From: Microcoleus sp. LEGE 07076
GTDB taxonomy: Bacteria > Cyanobacteriota > Cyanobacteriia > Cyanobacteriales > Microcoleaceae
NCBI RefSeq assembly: GCF_015207455.1
Contig: NZ_JADEWV010000003.1
Span: 1 to 64,000 of the forward strand
Length of the DNA stretch: 64,000 bases
Reading direction: 5' to 3'
Shown one piece after another: positions 54,895 to 64,000 of the stretch. How positions within the stretch are numbered: position 1 is the first letter of the stretch; every line of letters starts with the position of its first letter. The notes under the pieces are model-generated. The model saw only the letters and a list, made by a program, of their open reading frames with translations, was not told the DNA's origin and did no database searches. The position numbers and the translations under genes are program-made.

Positions 54895-55587
54895 TTAAGG
54901 TTCGATCGCTAACAGTTCTTGTGCAACTAATCCTTTCTGAATTGCCAGGACAGCAGCTTGAGTGCGATCGCGCACTTCTAACTTTTGCAAAATTGCGTGA
55001 ACGTGAACCCGCACAGTCCCCGGCGCAATGTACAATATTTGTGCAATTTCCTGATTGCTTTTTCCCCCCGCAACTAAAGCCAAAATTTCCTGTTCTCGCT
55101 TTGTCAGCGGATTGTCTAAAACTTCCGATTTTGAGCCAACTTTCACAGGTTCGGGATTAACAAAAACCGCCCGAATTTCCGCAGTTGCGCCCTTATCCCA
55201 CCAAGAAGCGCCCGACGCTACCGATCGAATTGCCAACACCAAAGTTTCCGCCGCAATTCCCTTGAGACAATATCCGTGAGCTCCCGCAGCCATCAACCTT
55301 TCAATTAACGATTTTTGCGAATGAGATGTTAAAATTAAAACGGGAATTTCTGGATGTCGCTGTTTTATTTGGCGACAAGCTTCTATGCCGCCAATTCCCG
55401 GCAAACCTACATCCAAAACCACCACATCCGGTAAGTGTTCCTGAGTCAATTCTACCGCAGTTTCGCCATCTTCGGCCTCGGCAATTATTTGCAAGCAACT
55501 TTCCTGCTGCAATCGAGTTTGCAGTCCCAACCGAAATAGTTCGTCGTCTTCAACTAGGAGAATTCGTAAGGGAAAATTAGGTTTCAT
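54895..55587 (-). CDS. NarL/FixJ-type response regulator
   Basis: 230 residues from ATG 55587 (MKPNFPLRILLVEDDE). Receiver domain with phosphoacceptor Asp59 (VVVLDVGLPG), Thr/Lys of the active site (LILTSHSQKS, YCLKG), then a LuxR-type HTH (LTKREQEILALVAGGKSNQE). Overlaps the histidine kinase stop by 11 bases, so they are co-translated. Output is transcriptional. The divergent kdp operon is the obvious candidate target, but this receiver-LuxR type is not KdpE. Confidence 0.92.
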   Translation of the reverse strand: MKPNFPLRILLVEDDELFRLGLQTRLQQESCLQIIAEAEDGETAVELTQEHLPDVVVLDVGLPGIGGIEACRQIKQRHPEIPVLILTSHSQKSLIERLMAAGAHGYCLKGIAAETLVLAIRSVASGASWWDKGATAEIRAVFVNPEPVKVGSKSEVLDNPLTKREQEILALVAGGKSNQEIAQILYIAPGTVRVHVHAILQKLEVRDRTQAAVLAIQKGLVAQELLAIEP

Positions 55588-56686
55588 TGGCGGAGATGGC
55601 TGGTAGTCGGAATCCAAACAAAGCACCGTGGGGCAATTTGTTTTCTGCCCAAATTATACCGCCGTGCGCGTCAATAATTTGGCGAGATAAGTATAATCCC
55701 AATCCCGATCCTTTAGCTTGTCGATCGCCGTTTCCTTGATAAAAACGCTCGAACAAGTGCGGCAGTTCGTCTGCTGTAATTCCCAACCCGCTATCAATAA
55801 CTTTCACGATCTGATAACTTGAATGAGATGCCATCACAATTTCTACTTTGCCGCCTCGGGGAGAATGGTTGAGCGCGTTTGTTAGCAAATTAACAAAAAC
55901 GCGCTGGAGTTGGACTGCATCGCCGTTTACCCACAAAGAGCGGCGGAAATCTGACTCTCCGTAACTTGTACTAATATAAACTCGGCGCGCCGCCGATAAA
56001 TCTGCGAGTGTGGCAATTACCTCTGTTGCTAAAGCTACTAAATTTACAGGAGCAAGTTGCAGTTTCAAACCTTCAGTATCGTTGCGGTAAACATCCAACA
56101 GGGTTTCTACTAATTGTAGCGACATTTTGTGCGATCGCGTCATGGTTTCCAAAACTTTTTGCTGAGTAGAAGTCACATCGCCAAATTTGGCTTGTTTAAA
56201 AGCTTTAATAGTCTCGATCGCCCCCAGCATCGGCGTTTTCAAGTCGTGAGTCAAAGTAGAGACAAAATCTTCTCGGATGCTAGCCAATTGTTGCTGGGAC
56301 TGCAATTGCGCTTTGGTAAGGGCGATCGCCTCTTGGTACTGCTGATTGCGATCGCTCAAATAGCCTGTCACCCCCAAAGCCATGACAGCGATCGCCCTAT
56401 TTGCTACAGTTGCTAGGGCGATCTTTTCTCCATAAGGAACAAACAAATTCAACACAGTCAAAGCTACTGCTAGCAGCGTAATTTGCAACTTAGCCAACCG
56501 ACTCAGGCGCGAGTTTGCCATTAAAATCGGCCCTGTATACAAATAGCCAAATAAATACTCTGACGGCGTGCTAAATTCTAGTGCTACCACAATGGTAAAT
56601 AAAATAGCGATCGACCATCGCCCCCGCCAACATTTCTCTCTCAGAGCCAAGTCTTCCTTGATTTTAAAGATTTTTTTTAAGATCAT
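55577..56686 (-). CDS. Membrane sensor histidine kinase
   Basis: 369 residues. Three to four membrane segments in 22-112, then a coiled linker, HisKA with His147 (TLTHDLKTP), and HATPase with NLLTNALNHSPRGGK, DSGLGITADELPHLFERFYQ and GSGLGLYLSRQI. No extracellular sensor domain of size, so it probably senses within the membrane. First gene of the kinase/regulator pair, divergent from kdpA across 251 bases. Confidence 0.93.
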   Translation of the reverse strand: MILKKIFKIKEDLALREKCWRGRWSIAILFTIVVALEFSTPSEYLFGYLYTGPILMANSRLSRLAKLQITLLAVALTVLNLFVPYGEKIALATVANRAIAVMALGVTGYLSDRNQQYQEAIALTKAQLQSQQQLASIREDFVSTLTHDLKTPMLGAIETIKAFKQAKFGDVTSTQQKVLETMTRSHKMSLQLVETLLDVYRNDTEGLKLQLAPVNLVALATEVIATLADLSAARRVYISTSYGESDFRRSLWVNGDAVQLQRVFVNLLTNALNHSPRGGKVEIVMASHSSYQIVKVIDSGLGITADELPHLFERFYQGNGDRQAKGSGLGLYLSRQIIDAHGGIIWAENKLPHGALFGFRLPAISANET

Positions 56687-56937
56687 TAATTAATCCATAT
56701 TTTAGCGGTATATTTCATTTATTTTGACGCAAGATACCCGCGTTTAGAGCAAAAATATATCTCTAAGTATAGGTAGTTTAAAAAATCTAAACATTCGTCT
56801 ACTACTAAAACATATAGCAGTTATACATAATGGGTAAACAGCAACTTATACCTGGGGGTTAATTATCAACCACCCTAACTTCAAGTATATTGATTATTAA
56901 AAGTAAACTACACTTTTAAGAAAGTATCGACTCCCTT
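56687..56937. promoter_or_regulatory. Divergent control region between the kinase and kdpA
   Basis: 251 AT-rich bases must hold the promoters of both the kinase/regulator pair and the kdp operon. I see short A/T-rich boxes (TATACATAATGG near 56823) but no operator I can assign. Confidence 0.5.
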
Positions 56938-58698
56938 ATGATTGAAGGATTAATTCAAATCGCCTTAACGCTAATCATAGTAGTAGCGATCGCCCCGGTT
57001 TTTGGCAATTACATGGCACGAGTATACATGGGAGAAGCAACCATCCTCGATCGTGCCATTAAACCCCTAGAACAACTCATCTATCAAGTTGGCAATATTC
57101 GCTCGGCAGATTCAATGACAGGTTGGCAATATGCGCGATCGGTATTCTACAGCAATATCGCCATGGGCATATTTGTGTTCCTCATTTTCATGCTTCAAGG
57201 ATTTCTCCCTTTAAATGCTACAGGCTTAGGTACACCAACCTGGGATACCGCCCTGCACACAACTATTTCATTCCTCACCAATACCGACCAACAGCATTAC
57301 TCCGGCGAGACAACATTTACTTACTTATCCCAGTTAACTTTGGGCTTTTTAATGTTCACCTCAGCCGCCACCGGTTTAGCAGTAGGCATTGCCTTTATTC
57401 GAGGATTAACAGGTAGACCCCTAGGCAACTTTTACATCGATTTAATTCAATCAATCACCCGTATTTTGCTACCACTTTCGTTAATACTTGGCTTGCTTCT
57501 ACTAATTAATGGCGTACCAGAAACCCTAGCAGGTCCAGCAGTTGCCACCACCTTAGAAGGCAGCACCCAAGTAATAGCCCGCGGCCCGGTTGCTCACTTT
57601 GAAAGCATCAAACAACTAGGAGAAAACGGCGGCGGATTCTTTGCCATTAACTCGGCTCACCCCTATGAAAATCCCAACCCTTTCACTAACCTGCTGGAAA
57701 CCATAGCCATGGTTTCAATTCCGGCAGCACTCATTCATACTTACGGGATATTTGCCAATAACAAAAAACAAGGCTGGCTAATTTTTTGGATGGTTTTTAG
57801 CATCTACGTTTTCTTGATTAGCATTGCAGCAGTCGGTGAATTCCAAGGGAATCCTCTCATCAACAAATTACTAGGCTCAGTGCAGCCAAATTTAGAAGGA
57901 AAAGAAATTAGATTTGGCTGGGCCCAAACCGCCCTTTGGGCAGTGACTACAACAGGCACAATGTGCGGTGCGGTCAACGGAATGCACGATTCTTTAATGC
58001 CTCCCGGCAGTTTTGCTACTTTATTTAACTTGTTTTTGCAAATAGTTTGGGGCGGACAAGGAACTGGTACAGCTTACCTATTTATCTACTTAATTTTGAG
58101 CGTATTTCTCACCGGATTAATGGTGGGAAGAACCCCAGAATTCTTAGGCAGAAAGATAGAAAAACCAGAAATAGTTTTAGCCAGCGTTGTGCTGTTAATT
58201 CATCCCATCGCCGTTTTAATTCCCGGCGCAATTACCCTCGCATTTCCCAACAGCTTGAGCGGCATCAGCAATCCCGGATTTCACGGCATTTCTCAGGTGA
58301 TGTACGAATATGCTTCGGCCGCCGCCAACAACGGTTCAGGTTTTGAAGGATTGGCAGACTCTCAACCAGCATCTACCGGAATCTGGTGGAATTTAAGCAC
58401 CTGTTTTAGTATGCTATTAGGACGCTATGTTCCGATTGTTGCACTGCTGCTGTTAGCAGACAGCATGACCAACAAACAACCAGTACCAGAAACAACAGGA
58501 ACTCTCAGAACCGACTCAGTGTTATTCACCAGCGTCACCGCTGGAGTAATCTTAATTCTAGGGGCCTTAACATTTTTCCCAGTGCTAGCTTTAGGACCAA
58601 TTGCCGAAGGATATGAAATTAGCAGTGGCAAATTTGAACCTGCACCGACCACAGTACCCGCAACACCTTTAGCCACACCAACTCCTCCACCTCTGTAG
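56938..58698 (+). CDS. kdpA: K+-transporting ATPase subunit KdpA
   Basis: 586 residues, about ten membrane segments, potassium-selective channel-like subunit of the high-affinity KdpFABC pump. Selectivity-filter regions are visible ([50 protein letters not shown]). The last 20 residues are a Pro/Thr tail ([14 protein letters not shown]) beyond the usual end. First of five kdp genes in order. Confidence 0.97.
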   Translation: MIEGLIQIALTLIIVVAIAPVFGNYMARVYMGEATILDRAIKPLEQLIYQVGNIRSADSMTGWQYARSVFYSNIAMGIFVFLIFMLQGFLPLNATGLGTPTWDTALHTTISFLTNTDQQHYSGETTFTYLSQLTLGFLMFTSAATGLAVGIAFIRGLTGRPLGNFYIDLIQSITRILLPLSLILGLLLLINGVPETLAGPAVATTLEGSTQVIARGPVAHFESIKQLGENGGGFFAINSAHPYENPNPFTNLLETIAMVSIPAALIHTYGIFANNKKQGWLIFWMVFSIYVFLISIAAVGEFQGNPLINKLLGSVQPNLEGKEIRFGWAQTALWAVTTTGTMCGAVNGMHDSLMPPGSFATLFNLFLQIVWGGQGTGTAYLFIYLILSVFLTGLMVGRTPEFLGRKIEKPEIVLASVVLLIHPIAVLIPGAITLAFPNSLSGISNPGFHGISQVMYEYASAAANNGSGFEGLADSQPASTGIWWNLSTCFSMLLGRYVPIVALLLLADSMTNKQPVPETTGTLRTDSVLFTSVTAGVILILGALTFFPVLALGPIAEGYEISSGKFEPAPTTVPATPLATPTPPPL

Positions 58699-58773
58699 CA
58701 AAAAACTGTCAACATCAATCCTCTCTTTCTCTGTGTTCTCTGTGTCCTCTGCGGTTCATTAAAAATCAAAAAT

Positions 58774-60870
58774 ATGGCTTCTTCCAATAGCACCAATTCT
58801 CCAAAAAATCCCCGTTCCAGAGGTTCTCGCGAATCCCGCCGACATACACCCAAAGCAAATACCAAAGGCCTTTACCAAAGAGCATTCAAACAAGCTTTCA
58901 TCAAGCTAGATCCGCGAGTAATGTTGAAAAATCCGGTGATGTTTGTGGTTTGGGTAGGCACAATTGTGACTGCATTATTAACCATCGATCCGACTCTCTT
59001 CGGCCCGGTTCCAGGCAATAATCAAGTCGTTTTCAACGGTTTAGTCACGTTAATTTTGTTCTTCACTTTGGTGTTTGCAAATTTTGCCGAAGCCGTAGCA
59101 GAAGGGCGCGGCAAAGCCCAAGCAGACGCACTGCGATCGACCAAAGCCGACACCATCGCCCGCAAACTCTTACCAGACGGTTCATTGCAGGAAGTGAGCT
59201 CAACATCCCTCAGACGCGGCGATCAAATTAAAGTAATCGCAGGCGATATCATTCCCGCTGACGGCGAAGTGATCGCGGGTGTCGCCTCTGTAGACGAATC
59301 TGCGATCACGGGCGAATCCGCCCCGGTACTCAAGGAACCGGGTTCGGACATCGCCAGTTCCGTTACGGGCGGGACGCGCATCCTTTCCGACGAACTGACG
59401 CTGCGGGTGATGGCCGACCCCGGTAAGGGGTTTTTGGACAGGATGATCGCGCTGGTGGAGGGCGCTGAACGCACGAAAACACCGAATGAGATCGCGCTGA
59501 CGGTGTTGCTGGCGGTGCTGACTCTGGTGTTTTTGATTGTGGTGTCTACGATTCCGCCGGTGGGAACTTACGTGAAAACCCCGGTGGGTGTGGTGACGCT
59601 GATTTCACTGCTGGTGGCGCTGATTCCAACCACGATCGGCGGTTTGCTGAGTGCGATCGGGATTGCGGGGATGGATCGCGTGGCTCAATTTAACGTCGTA
59701 GCGACCTCTGGACGCGCCGTGGAGGCTTGTGGCGACGTGAATACGCTGATTTTGGACAAAACGGGGACAATCACCCTGGGCAACCGTTTAGCTGAGGAGT
59801 TCATCCCGGTAAACGGTCACTCGCTGGAGGATGTGGCGGCTGTAGCGCTGGCTGCAAGCGTGTTTGACGAGACACCGGAGGGAAAGTCGATCGTCCGTTT
59901 GTCAGAAAAATTGGGCGCTACAGCAACTTTCGATCGCGCTAACGCCACCGGGCTGGAATTTTCGGCAAAAACGCGGATGTCTGGCACGGATTTGCCCGAT
60001 GGTACGGAGGTTCGCAAGGGTGCGGTGGATGCGGTGAAGGGTTTTGTGCGATCGCGCGGTGGTAACATCGGCCCCGATCTCGATGAAGCTTACGAGCGAG
60101 TTTCCCGGCTTGGAGGCACACCTTTGGGAGTTTGTCAAGGCAGCGACATCTACGGCATTATTTATTTAAAAGATGTGATTAAACCGGGAATTCGCGATCG
60201 ATTTGACCAACTCAGAAAAATGGGCATCCGCACAATTATGCTCACCGGAGACAACCGAATTACAGCATCAGTAATTGCCGACGAAGCCGGCGTTGACGAC
60301 TTCATCGCCGAAGCAACTCCAGAGGACAAAATCGAAGTAATTCGCAAGCAACAAGCCCAAGGTAAATTAGTAGCAATGACCGGGGACGGAACCAACGACG
60401 CACCCGCCCTAGCCCAAGCAAACGTAGGCTTAGCAATGAATTCGGGAACCCAAGCCGCGAAAGAAGCTGCCAACATGGTGGACTTAGATTCCGACCCCAC
60501 AAAATTGATTGATTTAGTGACAATCGGCAAACAATTACTGATTACACGCGGTGCGCTGACTACATTTTCCCTAGCCAACGATATCGCGAAATATTTTGCC
60601 ATTATTCCGGCAATGTTTGCCCCCGTCGGCGCTTTGAACGTCATGGGTTTAGCTAGCGGTCAATCAGCAGTATTATCGGCATTAGTTTACAATGCTTTGA
60701 TTATTCCCGCTTTGATTCCCCTAGCGTTAACCGGGGTAAAATTTCGCCCCTTAACGGCCAATCAACTTTTGCAGCGCAACATTTTAATCTACGGATGTGG
60801 CGGGGCGATCGCGCCATTTATTGCAATCAAAATTCTCGATATTTTGATTGCAGCCGTTGGCTTAGCATAG
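58774..60870 (+). CDS. kdpB: K+-transporting P-type ATPase subunit KdpB
   Basis: 698 residues. Phosphorylated Asp328 in LDKTGTITLGN, actuator TGES (ITGESAPV), hinge GDGTNDAPALAQA, and inhibitory-phosphorylation region. Energises K+ uptake through KdpA. The first about 45 residues (Ser/Arg-rich, RSRGSRESRRH) are an N-terminal extension common in cyanobacterial KdpB. It follows kdpA by 75 bases that contain a CTCTGTGTCCTCTGCGGTTC motif. Confidence 0.97.
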   Translation: MASSNSTNSPKNPRSRGSRESRRHTPKANTKGLYQRAFKQAFIKLDPRVMLKNPVMFVVWVGTIVTALLTIDPTLFGPVPGNNQVVFNGLVTLILFFTLVFANFAEAVAEGRGKAQADALRSTKADTIARKLLPDGSLQEVSSTSLRRGDQIKVIAGDIIPADGEVIAGVASVDESAITGESAPVLKEPGSDIASSVTGGTRILSDELTLRVMADPGKGFLDRMIALVEGAERTKTPNEIALTVLLAVLTLVFLIVVSTIPPVGTYVKTPVGVVTLISLLVALIPTTIGGLLSAIGIAGMDRVAQFNVVATSGRAVEACGDVNTLILDKTGTITLGNRLAEEFIPVNGHSLEDVAAVALAASVFDETPEGKSIVRLSEKLGATATFDRANATGLEFSAKTRMSGTDLPDGTEVRKGAVDAVKGFVRSRGGNIGPDLDEAYERVSRLGGTPLGVCQGSDIYGIIYLKDVIKPGIRDRFDQLRKMGIRTIMLTGDNRITASVIADEAGVDDFIAEATPEDKIEVIRKQQAQGKLVAMTGDGTNDAPALAQANVGLAMNSGTQAAKEAANMVDLDSDPTKLIDLVTIGKQLLITRGALTTFSLANDIAKYFAIIPAMFAPVGALNVMGLASGQSAVLSALVYNALIIPALIPLALTGVKFRPLTANQLLQRNILIYGCGGAIAPFIAIKILDILIAAVGLA

Positions 60871-60925
60871 AACAAGTTCGGCAACAGATAAACAAAGATA
60901 CTTATTCCCAAAACAAGGAGGATTC

Positions 60926-61195
60926 ATGAAACGTAATAATTGGCTTAATCATGTTTTGCCCACGGATTTTCAAACAATTATTGAGTTAGCACAAACCCTG
61001 TGGCAGCGTCACCCAATCCCGGTGCAGCTATTTCTAGTAATGTGTTTCAATGCCATCATTGCTCCCGCTGTTTATGCAGCTTCTGGCGAAGATTTGACCC
61101 GCAAAGCTGTCTGGGGTTTAAGTCTGCTGGGCTTGGTGATTATCGCGCTTTCTATTTACCTGTTGGTGGTTATATTTCAGCCGGAAAGATTTTAA
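60926..61195 (+). CDS. KdpG/KdpF-like small membrane subunit
   Basis: 89 residues, two membrane segments. The C-terminal one (LVIIALSIYLLVVIFQPERF) matches the KdpF pattern ending in xPERF, which stabilises the complex in other bacteria; the N-terminal half has an extra segment (VQLFLVMCFNAIIAPAVYA). Its place between kdpB and kdpC fits the cyanobacterial kdpABGCD arrangement. Good AAGGAGG ribosome site. Confidence 0.8.
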   Translation: MKRNNWLNHVLPTDFQTIIELAQTLWQRHPIPVQLFLVMCFNAIIAPAVYAASGEDLTRKAVWGLSLLGLVIIALSIYLLVVIFQPERF

Positions 61196-61247
61196 TTGAA
61201 GCTCTACCACTCAAAATTAACTTTTTCACCACACCAAAATCAAAAAT

Positions 61248-61868
61248 ATGAGAGAAATAATCAGAGCAATTCGCGTGACTTTAGTTTTGTGGGGAATTAC
61301 AGCCATTGTTTATCCCTTGATTTTGCTAGCAATCGGTCAAATTGCTTTCAATTCCCAGGCAAATGGTAGCTTAATTACCAAGCAAGGAGTTGTAGTTGGC
61401 TCCTCATTAATCGGTCAGAATTTCACCTCGGAAAAATATTTTTTGAGCCGTCCTAGCACCACGAATTACAGCACTTTTCCAGATTACGCTCCGACAAAAG
61501 CCGATAATTTAAGTCAAAAAACAGGTGTTTCTGGAGCTACTAATCTGGCTCCCAGTAACTCGGATTTGCTAAAACGGGGGAATGAGAAAGATGGTTTTCA
61601 GGGCGTACAAGTTGAGTTCGAGCGCATTGAGAGAGCTGGTATTCAACCAACTGCTGATTTAGTCTACACTTCCGGTTCTAGCCTCGACCCGCACATTAGC
61701 ATAAAATCAGCTAGAGCGCAAGTTCAACGGATAGCAAAAGTGCGATCGCTCAATCCCAATCAAGTAGAAATGCTGATCTCCCAAAATACAGACGGCAGAT
61801 TTCTCGGCATTTTCGGTGAGCCCGGAGTTAATGTCCTCAAACTAAATCTAGCTTTAGGTGGTTTATAA
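61248..61868 (+). CDS. kdpC: K+-transporting ATPase subunit KdpC
   Basis: 206 residues. One N-terminal membrane helix (about 8-32), then the periplasmic/cytoplasmic KdpC domain with LIGQNFTSEKYFLSRPS, GSSLDPHISIKSARAQVQRI and FLGIFGEPGVNVLKLNLAL. KdpC lies in the pump and is required for ATP-driven transport. Complete. Confidence 0.96.
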   Translation: MREIIRAIRVTLVLWGITAIVYPLILLAIGQIAFNSQANGSLITKQGVVVGSSLIGQNFTSEKYFLSRPSTTNYSTFPDYAPTKADNLSQKTGVSGATNLAPSNSDLLKRGNEKDGFQGVQVEFERIERAGIQPTADLVYTSGSSLDPHISIKSARAQVQRIAKVRSLNPNQVEMLISQNTDGRFLGIFGEPGVNVLKLNLALGGL

Positions 61869-62040
61869 TAGTCATTCGTTATTTGTTATTTGTTATTTGT
61901 TATTTGTTATTTGTTATTTGTTATTTGTTGTTTTCAACAATTGACAACTAGCAACTGCCAAATATCAAATAGCAACTACCAACTAGCAACTGCCAAATAC
62001 CAAATAGCAACTACCAACTATCCACTATCAATTATCAACT
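61869..62040. repeat. TTATTTG heptamer tract
   Basis: Six to seven tandem TTATTTG units followed by CAACTACCAACTAGCAACTG-like repeats that form imperfect copies. STRR-type sequence between kdpC and kdpD. Confidence 0.8.
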
Positions 62041-62052
62041 GACTATTTAGCT

Positions 62053-63195
62053 ATGATTCACTCTAGCGAACTCGAAAATAACCCCGACGCAGTTTACGCC
62101 CAACCAAATCGCACTTACGATCGCAGCCGCCGTCGGGGAAAGCATAAAATTTTTATTGGGATGGCTCCCGGTGTTGGCAAAACTTTCCGAATGCTAGAAG
62201 AAGGACACACAATCAAATCAGAAGGCATTGATGTAGTTGTTGGATTGTTAGAAACTCACGGCAGAAAAGAGACAGCAGCCAAAGCTGAGGGACTAGAAAT
62301 AGTCCCACGAAAACAAATGCTGCGAGGCGAAATAACTCTGACTGAAATGGATACAGAAGCTGTGATCGCACGCCACCCTCAACTAGCATTAATCGACGAA
62401 CTGGCTCATACAAATATTCCCGGTTCTCTCAGAGAAAAGCGGTATCAAGATGTCGAAGAAATACTGAATGCTGGCATTGATGTTTACTCAACTCTCAACA
62501 TTCAGCACATAGAAAGTCTCAACGATTTAGTAGCGCGAATTACCGGAGTTGTCGTGCGAGAACGAGTACCCGATCGCATTCTGGAAGAAGCTGACGAAAT
62601 ACTCGTGGTTGACGTGACACCAGAAACCTTAGAAGAAAGGTTACTAGAAGGTAAAATCTATGCTCCCGAAAAAATTGAACAATCTTTAAAAAACTTTTTT
62701 CAGCGTCGCCATTTAATTGCATTACGAGAACTAGCATTACGAGAAGTCGCAGACAACGTTGAAGATGAGGCAGCAACTTTAAAAGGTCAATCTTGTAACA
62801 TTCACGAACGAGTTTTAGTATGCGTTTCCACTTATCCAAATTCTTTGCAACTTCTCCGACGGGGTGGGAGAATTTCTAGCTACATGAATGCGCCATTTTA
62901 TGCTTTATTTGTGGAAAACCCCGATCGCTTTTTAACAAAAGCCGAAAGCTTACACGTTGAAACGTGCCAGAAACTTTGTCAAGAATTTAACGGGCAATTT
63001 CTGCGGGTGCAGAGTCAGAATATAGCCAAAGCAATTTCTGATGTAGCTAAACAGTATCGCATTACTCAAATTGTGATTGGTGAAAGCCAGCAATCTCGCT
63101 GGAAGTTGTTGTTGCGGGGTTCTTTGACTCAGCAATTAGTGCGATCGCTCAAACACGTAGATTTGCACATCATCGCTACCGAAAAAAGTCAGTAG
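62053..63195 (+). CDS. kdpD: Truncated-type KdpD (sensor and USP domains only)
   Basis: 380 residues. KdpD domain with Walker A GMAPGVGKT (36-44), LALIDELAHTN Walker-B-like, NIQHIESLNDLVARITGVVV, then a universal-stress domain (about 250-378). The transmembrane, GAF and histidine-kinase parts of E. coli KdpD are absent, as in other cyanobacteria. It cannot phosphorylate a regulator itself; it may bind c-di-AMP or ATP and modulate a separate kinase. No kdpE adjoins. Confidence 0.93.
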   Translation: MIHSSELENNPDAVYAQPNRTYDRSRRRGKHKIFIGMAPGVGKTFRMLEEGHTIKSEGIDVVVGLLETHGRKETAAKAEGLEIVPRKQMLRGEITLTEMDTEAVIARHPQLALIDELAHTNIPGSLREKRYQDVEEILNAGIDVYSTLNIQHIESLNDLVARITGVVVRERVPDRILEEADEILVVDVTPETLEERLLEGKIYAPEKIEQSLKNFFQRRHLIALRELALREVADNVEDEAATLKGQSCNIHERVLVCVSTYPNSLQLLRRGGRISSYMNAPFYALFVENPDRFLTKAESLHVETCQKLCQEFNGQFLRVQSQNIAKAISDVAKQYRITQIVIGESQQSRWKLLLRGSLTQQLVRSLKHVDLHIIATEKSQ

Positions 63196-63392
63196 TCAGT
63201 TGGCAGTTGTTAGTTGGCAGCAGTCAGCAGTCATTAGTGAGCAGTCATTAGTCATTAGTCATTTGTTACAAATCACAGATAACAAATAGATATAACTTTG
63301 GGAAGATAGCAGAATCTAGCGGTTGGTAGATGCGCCAAAAGCTTTTATCTGTTAAAATCGCACTTGTCAAACCTAATTAAAGTGCGATCGCT

Positions 63393-64000
63393 ATGGTAGA
63401 TCATTACATTCTCAACTTGCTAGCGATTGGCATCCTCCTGCTGACAGTCACCTTGGGTTCGGGATGGATTTCGCGATTGCCACTGTCTTATGCCTTAATT
63501 TATCTAGTTGTCGGTATCGGATTGGGGCCTTACGGTATCAAGCTGATTGAATTGCGCCCCGACGCTCAATTCTTGGAAAGACTTACAGAATTTGTAGTGA
63601 TTGTTTCTCTGTTCAGTTGCGGCTTAAAAATGAATCGCCCGCTGCAACTTTGGGCTTGGAATTCCACAGTACGACTGATCGGTTTTTTAATGCCAATTTC
63701 GATTTTTGCAGTTGCTGCGATCGCTCATTGGTTTGTGAAATTAGATTGGGGCCCAGCTATTTTATTGGGGGCAATTCTCGCTCCCACAGATCCAGTTTTA
63801 GCATCAGAAGTTCAGTTAGCTCATCTAGACGATCGCGATGAATTGCGTTTTGGTTTAACCTCCGAAGGCGGTTTGAATGATGCTTTAGCTTTTCCCTTTG
63901 TTTATTTCGGCATTTATGCGCTCAAAGATAACAACTGGCCCAACTGGTTTTCGCAGTGGGTAGCAGTTGACTTGATTTGGGCGATCGCCGCAGGTATCGT
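63393..64000 (+). CDS. Cation/proton antiporter (CPA1-like), partial
   Basis: Starts at ATG 63393 and runs off the window after about 202 codons. Membrane protein with MVDHYILNLLAIGILLLTVT and ILLGAILAPTDPVLASEVQ (the conserved TDP region), then LTSEGGLNDALAFPFVYFG. Typical NhaP/CPA1 sequences continue to about 400 or more residues. Beside kdp it suggests K+/H+ or Na+/H+ balance. C-terminus lies outside the window. Confidence 0.9.
   Translation, partial: MVDHYILNLLAIGILLLTVTLGSGWISRLPLSYALIYLVVGIGLGPYGIKLIELRPDAQFLERLTEFVVIVSLFSCGLKMNRPLQLWAWNSTVRLIGFLMPISIFAVAAIAHWFVKLDWGPAILLGAILAPTDPVLASEVQLAHLDDRDELRFGLTSEGGLNDALAFPFVYFGIYALKDNNWPNWFSQWVAVDLIWAIAAGI

Noticed and set aside
1-64000. tRNA or rRNA genes
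   Set aside because: I looked for T-loop-like GTTCGAATC and rRNA motifs in the gaps by eye and found none; a covariance-model scan would be decisive.

Overview
The window reads as a chromosome piece from a filamentous cyanobacterium, most like the Microcoleus/Oscillatoria group. I infer this from the very frequent GCGATCGC (HIP1) octamers, the heptameric tandem repeats between genes, the cyanobacterial gene set (TIGR02652 protein, UbiA-type prenyltransferase, DUF1822, CHAT-WD40 and kinase-TPR proteins) and the kdp operon with a histidine-kinase-less KdpD. No rRNA, tRNA, CRISPR array or phage structural gene was seen.

Layout. 0.2-5.4 kb: small membrane protein, pentapeptide-repeat protein, SagB-type dehydrogenase, MnmE. 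5.4-10 kb: two tandem kinase-TPR proteins; the first has lost every catalytic residue I could check and is a pseudokinase, the second is intact. 10.2-15.5 kb: SelO, a REP-associated transposase with REP arrays on both sides, Ppx/GppA, a UbiA prenyltransferase. 15.7-21.2 kb: a signalling locus of a CHAT protease fused to seven WD40 blades, an HTH-DUF1822-like protein, a previously unlisted 59-residue secreted peptide, an N-terminal-domain TPR protein and a small sigma-70-like factor. 21.8-26.5 kb: a giant secreted protein joining a subtilase and an M23 peptidase.

26.5-34 kb is an accessory island: an orphan toxin/immunity-like pair whose immunity-like gene is duplicated 3 kb away, a GIY-YIG gene split by an IsrB-type element, a ParD/ParE pair with a nonsense-broken toxin, DUF433/PIN-like and antitoxin/MazF pairs, a second toxin/immunity-like pair, and a repeat family whose hairpin arms change together. 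33.6-44 kb is mostly housekeeping: a LOG-like protein, a thioredoxin-like protein, TPM protein, WecB, pseudouridine synthase, Ctp protease, FkbM methyltransferase, cupin, VOC protein, gamma-carbonic anhydrase.

44.2-46.2 kb: a two-gene DUF262 + RelA/SpoT-synthetase operon that looks like a nucleotide-signalling defence or toxin module. 46.4-54.6 kb: GH116 glucosidase with an in-frame heptamer-repeat insertion, a 1415-residue RTX protein, and a decayed relative of it. 54.9-64 kb: a response regulator and histidine kinase divergent from kdpA-kdpB-kdpG/F-like-kdpC-kdpD, followed by a cation/proton antiporter cut by the window end; together a potassium uptake and ion homeostasis block.

The best candidates for undescribed biology are the DUF262/RelA-SpoT pair, the CHAT/DUF1822/sigma/TPR locus with its small secreted peptide, and the kinase/pseudokinase pair.
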